From contig NC_048541.1 in assembly GCF_902806685.2 (NCBI RefSeq), forward strand, positions 2,167,465-2,231,464: 64,000 nucleotides of DNA, in the 5' to 3' direction. Source of the DNA: Maniola hyperantus (taxonomy: Eukaryota > Arthropoda > Insecta > Lepidoptera > Nymphalidae). The notes under the pieces are model-generated. The model saw nothing but the letters and a program-made list of their open reading frames with translations, had not been told where the DNA came from and did no database searches. Position 1 is the first letter of the stretch; the number at the start of each line of letters is the position of its first letter. This document shows positions 58,290 through 64,000 of the stretch, one piece after another. Made by a program: the position numbers and the translations under genes.

Positions 58290-59770
58290 TTTATATAAAA
58301 ATGGCCATTTATTTTGATATAATATAATAATTACTTACATGATTCATAAAATCTACATTAGCTTAATCTAATTAACAATGTGTATTGCCGACACTAACTG
58401 CGCCGTAGTTTTAAGATAGTCCTAACCTATGACCCTATTTACCATCACCGTTCTATATTAGATATTAATAGATGATGCCCGCGACTTCGTCCGCGTGGAT
58501 TTAGGTTTTTTAAAAATCCCGTGGGAACTCTTTGATTTTCCGGTATAAAAAGTAGCCTATGTCCTTCCCCGGGATGCAAGCTATCTCTGTACCAAATTTC
58601 GTCAAAATCGGTTGAACGCATGGGCCGTGAAAGGCTAGCAGAGAGACAGACAGATAGACAGACACACTTACGCATTTATAATATTAGTATGGATTTTTAC
58701 AAGTTTACGTCGTCGGTGAGTAATACAAATATTTTGTCCCGAATAAATCCGAAATCATTGTCTATTTGGCACAAAATTTTCAAAATTTTCTCTCATCACA
58801 TAAACATCTCCGTCTCTAATGGTTCGCTTACACGAGCAATTTTTTAGGCAATTGTCGCTCTGCAATACGTATGGGTCAATTTGGAAAATAAGTGGAGCAA
58901 TCTGGAGCAATTATTTCACTTGCTGAAATTTTCAGGTATTGCAGTAAATTGCTTCATGTGATAGTGACGTTATAACGACGTGAATTGAGGAATTGCAATT
59001 GCCCGTGTAAGCGTACCTTAAGCTTAGGCCTAGGCGTCACACTGTTATGACTTAAAATTAATTACACCTAAATTGCAAGTGTCCCATTCTGTGTGCTCAC
59101 ACACAAATGTATTCAAAATCTTCATCAGTATTAACTTTTAGCTAACGTTACACGTTGCTTACAATGATAAAAACTACTTGTTATAACGCATACAACACTT
59201 ACAATAATTTATAAGTTTTCATAAATTAATTTCAATTTTAAACTAAATGAGAATTACCTCTTCATTAACTTAAACGAGAATGCGAGCAAACTTATGCTCT
59301 ATTTTTAAAACATTTCGAACATTATATTTACAAATCGCTTACCTAAAAGTTCATAGAACGTACTAGAAATATATCATAGATATATGGGATAAACATTACC
59401 AGATTTCGAGAGACGGTTGCAAACCAATCGTCGCGATCGGTTCAATCAAACAATCGATGACCGTCCTCTAATCACTGGTAAAAAAGAACTTAATACTATC
59501 GCAACCGTTCCTCCGTCCAATAGGATTCTAGAGAAAATTACCTTTCCCGAATTCTATGGAGGAGTGTCGATCGATGTTTTCACATCTAAGGACGTTTACT
59601 CGCCTCTTGAAAAATGCTACGACATCGACAAACTCTGAAACTGCGTCGAGTTTTACGCACGTCGCAAAACCCAACCAGCCGTCTAGGTGTCCGCATTACC
59701 GCGGCTCTCACACGCCCTTATTTACAATAAATATTTACAAATAACTTAAAGCTAAGTTATTGCAAAGATT
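58290..59770 (-). other. Probable 3' UTR of the ETS gene, with two insertions
   Basis: AATAAA on the minus strand (tttatt at 58,308-58,313) is the first good polyadenylation signal compatible with a long 3' UTR. It would include a full Rpt-A (58,470-58,693) and a TIR element (58,821-59,017: 'ggttcgcttacacgagcaat' against 'attgcccgtgtaagcgtacc'). The boundary is inferred. Confidence 0.4.
58470..58693 (+). repeat. Rpt-A, full copy
   Basis: 'gatgcccgcgacttcgtccg' ... 'ttccccgggatgcaagctat' ... 'gccgtgaaaggctagcagag' ... 'ataatattagtatgga'. Opposite to the ETS gene. Confidence 0.92.
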
Positions 59771-59961
59771 TTACAAGCAGTACGGATGACAGAACTGATA
59801 GACGAGCCTCTGACTCCTCTCCGTCTTCTTCATGATGCCTTTCTTGTAGTACTGCCGGATACTTCTGGAGAGCTTGTCATAGTTCATCGCGGGCCTGTTT
59901 TTTCTCTTGCCCCACAGTCTGGCTACACGCACTGAATCTTCAATTTTGAAGATTCCGTTAC
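59771..59961 (-). CDS. Ets98B: Ets98B terminal exon
   Basis: Acceptor (minus) gtgttccacag. NGIFKIEDSVRVARLWGKRK, then NRPAMNYDKLSRSIRQYYKK, GIMKKTERSQRLVYQFCHPY and CL with stop TAA at 59,773-59,771. Invariant ETS arginines of the recognition helix (RSIR) are present. The frame upstream of 59,961 starting MSCST is intronic. Confidence 0.94.
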
Positions 59962-62736
59962 CTGTGGAACACGACATGAATTAAATACTGTTTTATATAT
60001 AAATAATGGTAATAAGGCTATTGTTTTGAAAGACATCTGTACGCACGATACCTTTTAGCTATCGGATGAAGGAAAATTTACTTCGAATTGGGTAAAAGGA
60101 TGAACTTTTTGACTTTACCTACAACCAATTGATTCCTAATGAGAACAATAACTATTGAATAAAGTAAAACTAATAAGAATCATTTAAATACATTTAAATG
60201 ACCCAGATACTCCATATCCTATTCTTGTCACAATTGTTAGTAAATTCCACATAATCAATGTTCGTAGCTAAAATTACCATAATCTTGTCGTTAATACCAA
60301 AAATAGACGTATCAACAATAAATAGCTGTAGCTCGAAACAATGTACTGATACCAATAGTATATAGATCCAGTCACGAAGCAGAAAAGTAACCTTTAGAGT
60401 ATTTTATAGAGTACCTAACAGATGGCTAGTAAGTGGCTTGTTCACCTTGGATTGAGAATGTCGCTATGGGTTTCCTCCAAGAGATATAATACACTACACT
60501 CAGTAATATCAGTACCTTTACAATATATGAACAAGGCTTTACACAAAACCCCTAAGTCGGCGCATTTAAATTACAAATTAATAGAAAAAAAATTATGACT
60601 ACGCTAATAACTTTTGAAATGAACAGAAATGATTAGCTTCCGTGCAATAACAAATTACGAGATATCACTCAGTAGGTAAATTGCTCGCATTGTAATCGAC
60701 ATGGAAACAAAGGAAACTCAAATAAACACAAGATAACTGATATAGTAACTCTTGGTTTAACCACAGATCACAGTAGATCAACATCTCGTGACTCGCACAG
60801 GTTTTAGCACCACTTCAATTCTAGATTTATTGCGGATATTTTATTGTATTTAATGTCGTCTCTTAAACCTGTTTGATCACTAACTCTTGTCCACTACTAG
60901 TTTTTATGGATACCACTCCAACCTATATTGTTATGTGGGTGTATCCTGAATTATTTATTAAAGGAGAAACTTGTACGACAAGGATCTAATTTACTAAGTA
61001 CTTATCTGAAAGCAAACTTAATCAATATCCAGGGTACTATAAATTGATAGACAAAATACACAGAATAATAAATAAACAGACCCCGTTAAAATATGAACCT
61101 GTGAGAGAGAAGAAGAATCAAAAGATGGTAAAATATACAATATTAGGCCCACTTTACAAAAAGGGAGACTTCATCGAATAAAAAAACATTGAAAAGATTA
61201 ATAGAGACTTATCTTAAAATAGTTGGACTACGAGTTTTTTTAATCTAAATGTCAAGGTAATAGCAAAAAAGGCGAACTGAAAAAACAGCATCCCAGAGAT
61301 TTATAAGATGACTTTTATTATTTGAGAAAATTGTATACCCACCTATCAACAAACAGAAACTGGAACCTTAAAATGGGGGTCGTCGTCATAAAGGTCACTT
61401 TAAAAAATTCTAAAGCAATGAATCTGTAAGAAATAATATTCCACGAACGGGATGAGTTTGAAATCCCAAAAGAATCAAACAGCATAATAACAATTCAAAA
61501 CAAAATATTCGAAACAACTCTTGTACAAGTCGAACATAGAAATATTTCGATAGTAGTCGCTATTCAAGTCACGTCCTAAGTTTTAGCAGTTAAAACAACT
61601 GTATCCTATTTGTAAATCAAGTTCATCATTAGAATAACAATCAATGTTAAATATTATGTAAGTACATTTCAATGATACTACTACAATGCCTTGTTCATAA
61701 ATTAAATCGTTATCCGGTACTATGATTTAAAGTTGTTCGACTTGACTTTTTTAAATATTAGATATCCCTATGGCCTTAAGAGCTAAACAAAAATTGAGGC
61801 AGTATCCTGGCAGTTCCCTTCAAAATTAAAATTTGCGGAGACACAACGGACTAGCTATTTGCCAGTAACAAGCAACGCAAAAGAATCAACTTTCAGGTTT
61901 AACTAAGACCCCTACTATTTAGTATTCTGTGTTTCAACTAATACCTCCTCAAACCTTGGTTCTCAGGCAGTTATTGGGTCGTTTACTTATTTCTATATAC
62001 TTTCAGTTTTTATTACAATAAGATGTCTTTCAAATACGAGAAGGCGTCTTGATTTTCAGTTACATTAAATTTTTTTATTGTAACCCTTTATAAATCATAT
62101 TAGATTTTCAGAACTTTCAACGGAATTAAAAAAATAACCAGCCAAGTGCGAGTTAGACTCGCGCACTAAGGGTTCCGTACTACAATCGTATTTTATCAAC
62201 TTTTGCCTGATAAATCAAAAACTAATATGCCTAAAATAAATAAAAATCTGTTTTAGAATGTACAAATAAAGCCCTTTCATATGATACCCCACTTGGTATA
62301 GTAATCTTAGTTGAAAATAACAATATTTGTTCATGACCACAATTTTTTTTTTGTGTCATGTAACCACAAATTGACGGTTTTCAGATTTTTCCCCGAATGT
62401 CTGCTATAAGACCTACCTACGTGCCAAATTTCATGACTCTAGGTCAACGGGAAGTACCCTGTAGGTTTCTTGACAGACCGACAGACAGACAGACAGACAA
62501 CAAAGTGATCCTATAAGGGTTCCGTTTTTCCTTTTGAAGTACGAAACTCTAACAAGTGATTTTAAGTAGAAAAGAATACTCACTTCGATCTAACCACCGT
62601 ATCGCAGATCCGTGTATATGTGGGGACGCTAGAAGCTCCTTGAGGAACTGCCACAGGTGTATATGAGTGCTGCCCGACTTCACTTTGCCTCCTCCTTGAC
62701 TTGCGCTAGTGCCGGCTGGTTCTGAATCTTCATCTG
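59771..62736 (-). CDS. Ets98B: ETS-domain transcription factor, PDEF/Ets98B type (last two exons)
   Basis: Exon 62,736-62,584 joins exon 59,961-59,771 in frame (cga a|gt), giving 113 complete residues plus stop in this window. The ETS domain runs HIHLWQFLKELLASPHIHGS AIRWLDRSNGIFKIEDSVRV across the junction. It is followed by ARLWGKRKNRPAMNYDKLSR and the recognition-helix end SIRQYYKKG. The helix ends RSIRQYY, not the RALRYYY common in other ETS proteins; RSIRQYY is what I recall for mammalian SPDEF (PDEF) and its fly counterpart Ets98B (D-ets-4). It binds GGA-core DNA in the nucleus. The protein stops three residues after the domain (QFCHPYCL), as expected for this subfamily. The PNT domain and earlier exons must lie beyond 64,000. 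The two-exon layout splits the domain between helices 1 and 2/3. Confidence 0.92.
59962..62137. other. Ets98B intron, no repeat recognised
   Basis: Over 2 kb of AT-rich sequence without SINE, MITE or tandem array, in contrast to the rest of the window. Confidence 0.5.
62138..62553 (-). repeat. Rpt-B, complete antisense copy in Ets98B intron
   Basis: 'cagccaagtgcgagttagac', 'aatgtacaaataaagccctt', 'gactctaggtcaacgggaag' and 'cctataagggttccg', ending 'gaagtacgaaactc'. It ends 25 bp from the splice donor of the upstream exon. Confidence 0.92.
62584..62736 (-). CDS. Ets98B: Ets98B penultimate exon
   Basis: Acceptor (minus) gttctttccttag, donor gtgagt. 50 codons: an acidic/Gly-rich linker (DEDSEPAGTSASQGGGKVKS) and the first ETS helix, GSTHIHLWQFLKELLASPHI and HGSAIRWLDR. 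The invariant Leu-Trp-x-Phe-Leu is present. Confidence 0.93.
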
Positions 62737-63869
62737 CTAAGGAAAGAACATTACTATTAGTAACATCACTCTTATTACCTACTATAAAAACTTTTTTATT
62801 ACATTATTTTAATGATTTAAAATAATTGAGTTAGCAAATTAGGTCAAAGAATTAGTTAGGCCATCCAAAGGGGTAATGCTGCCAGCATTTTGGGTACAAT
62901 GCCTAGCTGCGGTGGTCTCGATGAGGTTTTAGATTTAATTTATTTTAGTTTTAATTTAATGTTGTTTTCTTTTTACTTTTAATTTAGATATAAAAAATAT
63001 TTATGTGTATACCGTAAGCGTAAAACTATGTAATTATATCAGATTTAGATAAACATAACAATAATTTAAAGCTAACAAGTTTTTTGACAATTCTTAAACT
63101 TTAAAAAAACTAGATCATAAAATTCAATAAAATCTTGGAATTTGGAAAATTTAATTTGGTTAACGCTTAAATTTGTCTGTACCTACCTATGATAGTTCGA
63201 GTAAGTAACAATAATAGTATTGTACTATGCATTCACAAATTCACAATATTATTATAAATCTAAGACGATGTGATTATTTTAATTTAATTTTTTTTTATTA
63301 ATCATGAATTTTACCTAAAACTATTATAAAACTTATAAAATTGTACCTATAAAAACTATTACGAATATCATATTGCATAATTGTTTGAATTTTTGTAATA
63401 GGTATAAATTGCCATATCAACTGTAATTTTTGTGATAAATTGTATGTAACCATAGGATTGAATTGGAATAAAGGCTTTATTTATTTATTTATTTTATGCA
63501 TATATAATCCTTATTAGTAAAGTTAGGTAGGCACTATTATCCAAATACCAGTAAGAGATACCTATCACGTACGAAAGTGCTACTTTTCCAATTTTAGTAA
63601 CCAAGACATGACCTTCAATTTGGGACACGTAAACAAACAGACAGTAAACATACTCTCAGCTCTACGGTTTAATGCCTCGGAATCTATTTACAGAAGCTGT
63701 TAAAAGGAATATGTAAATATCGTAAATATTTAAAAGGAAAACTGACTGACTGACGTATAGTAATGAACAGCCCAAACGGCGGGGTCTAGTTATATGAGAT
63801 TTAGAATGTAGCTAGATTCTCTCTAAAATGTAGAAGAAAGGATTTTTTAAAGGAAAAGAATTAGACTAA
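62737..63869. other. Ets98B intron, mostly featureless
   Basis: AT-rich. 63,722-63,830 is a decayed Rpt-C ('aaaactgactgactgacg', 'cagcccaaac'). No further exon is recognised. Confidence 0.45.
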
Positions 63870-64000
63870 AAGTGGTGATAGCCTAGTGGCTAAGACGTCC
63901 GCCACCTAGTCAGGGGGTCCGAGGTTCGATCGCGGGCTCGCACCCGTAAGTTTAGGAGTTACATGCATTTTAAGAAATTAAGTATCACTTGCTTTCACGG
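63870..64000 (+). mobile_element. SINE-1 head at window end
   Basis: 'gtgatagcctagtggctaag' (A-box), 'ccgaggttcgatcgcggg' (B-box), 'gcacccgtaagtttaggagt', then it runs off the window. Confidence 0.82.

Noticed and set aside
59417..59638. 73-codon plus-strand frame near the ETS exon
   Set aside because: It lies in the probable antisense 3' UTR and matches no known family.

Overview
The window looks like AT-rich nuclear DNA of a moth or butterfly (Lepidoptera). The evidence is interrupted genes with GT-AG introns, insect-type proteins, and repeat classes that I recall as typical of lepidopteran genomes: tRNA-derived SINEs with GATG or poly(A) tails, RTE- and CR1/Jockey-type LINE 3' ends, a ~420-bp dispersed repeat beginning GGTTCCGTACCTCAAAAGG, and many hairpin MITEs. 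No bacterial features, rRNA, CRISPR array or functional tRNA were found.

Three protein-coding genes can be supported. (1) A plus-strand amino-acid transporter of the SLC36/PAT type has six exons joining in frame from 14,644 to 37,430. The 5' exons with the start and first membrane segments were not found. (2) A minus-strand gene for TMEM237, the four-span ciliary transition-zone protein, has six exons between 52,063 and 46,169. They join perfectly in phase into a 525-residue protein from an ATG preceded by an in-frame stop. (3) The last two exons of a minus-strand ETS factor of the PDEF/Ets98B type lie at 62,736-62,584 and 59,961-59,771. They carry the whole ETS domain; the rest of the gene is beyond position 64,000. 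The three genes have unrelated jobs and show no sign of acting together.

Layout: 1-14,643 is repeat-rich, with 69-bp, 139-bp and 35-bp tandem arrays, large hairpins, and a hAT element nested inside a MITE. 14,644-37,430 is the transporter, with large introns full of transposon remains, a three-fold duplication of one exon, a 5'-truncated LINE with a target-site duplication, a 567-bp inverted repeat, and 87-bp and 92-bp arrays. 37,431-46,168 is a MITE-dense intergenic region. 46,169-52,063 is TMEM237, whose exon 5 has been amplified into a 148-bp x 8 minisatellite. 52,064-58,300 is its promoter and intergenic repeats. 58,300-64,000 is the 3' end of the ETS gene.

The strongest unusual signal is exon-derived tandem duplication in two neighbouring genes: exon 5 (eight copies) and exon 4 (one decayed copy) of TMEM237, and one SLC36 exon (three copies, two fused to SINE tail sequence). 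The rest is an unusually legible record of nested transposition. I did not see a wholly new biological system. All repeat-family and orthology statements are from reading the sequence and memory of the families; no database was searched.
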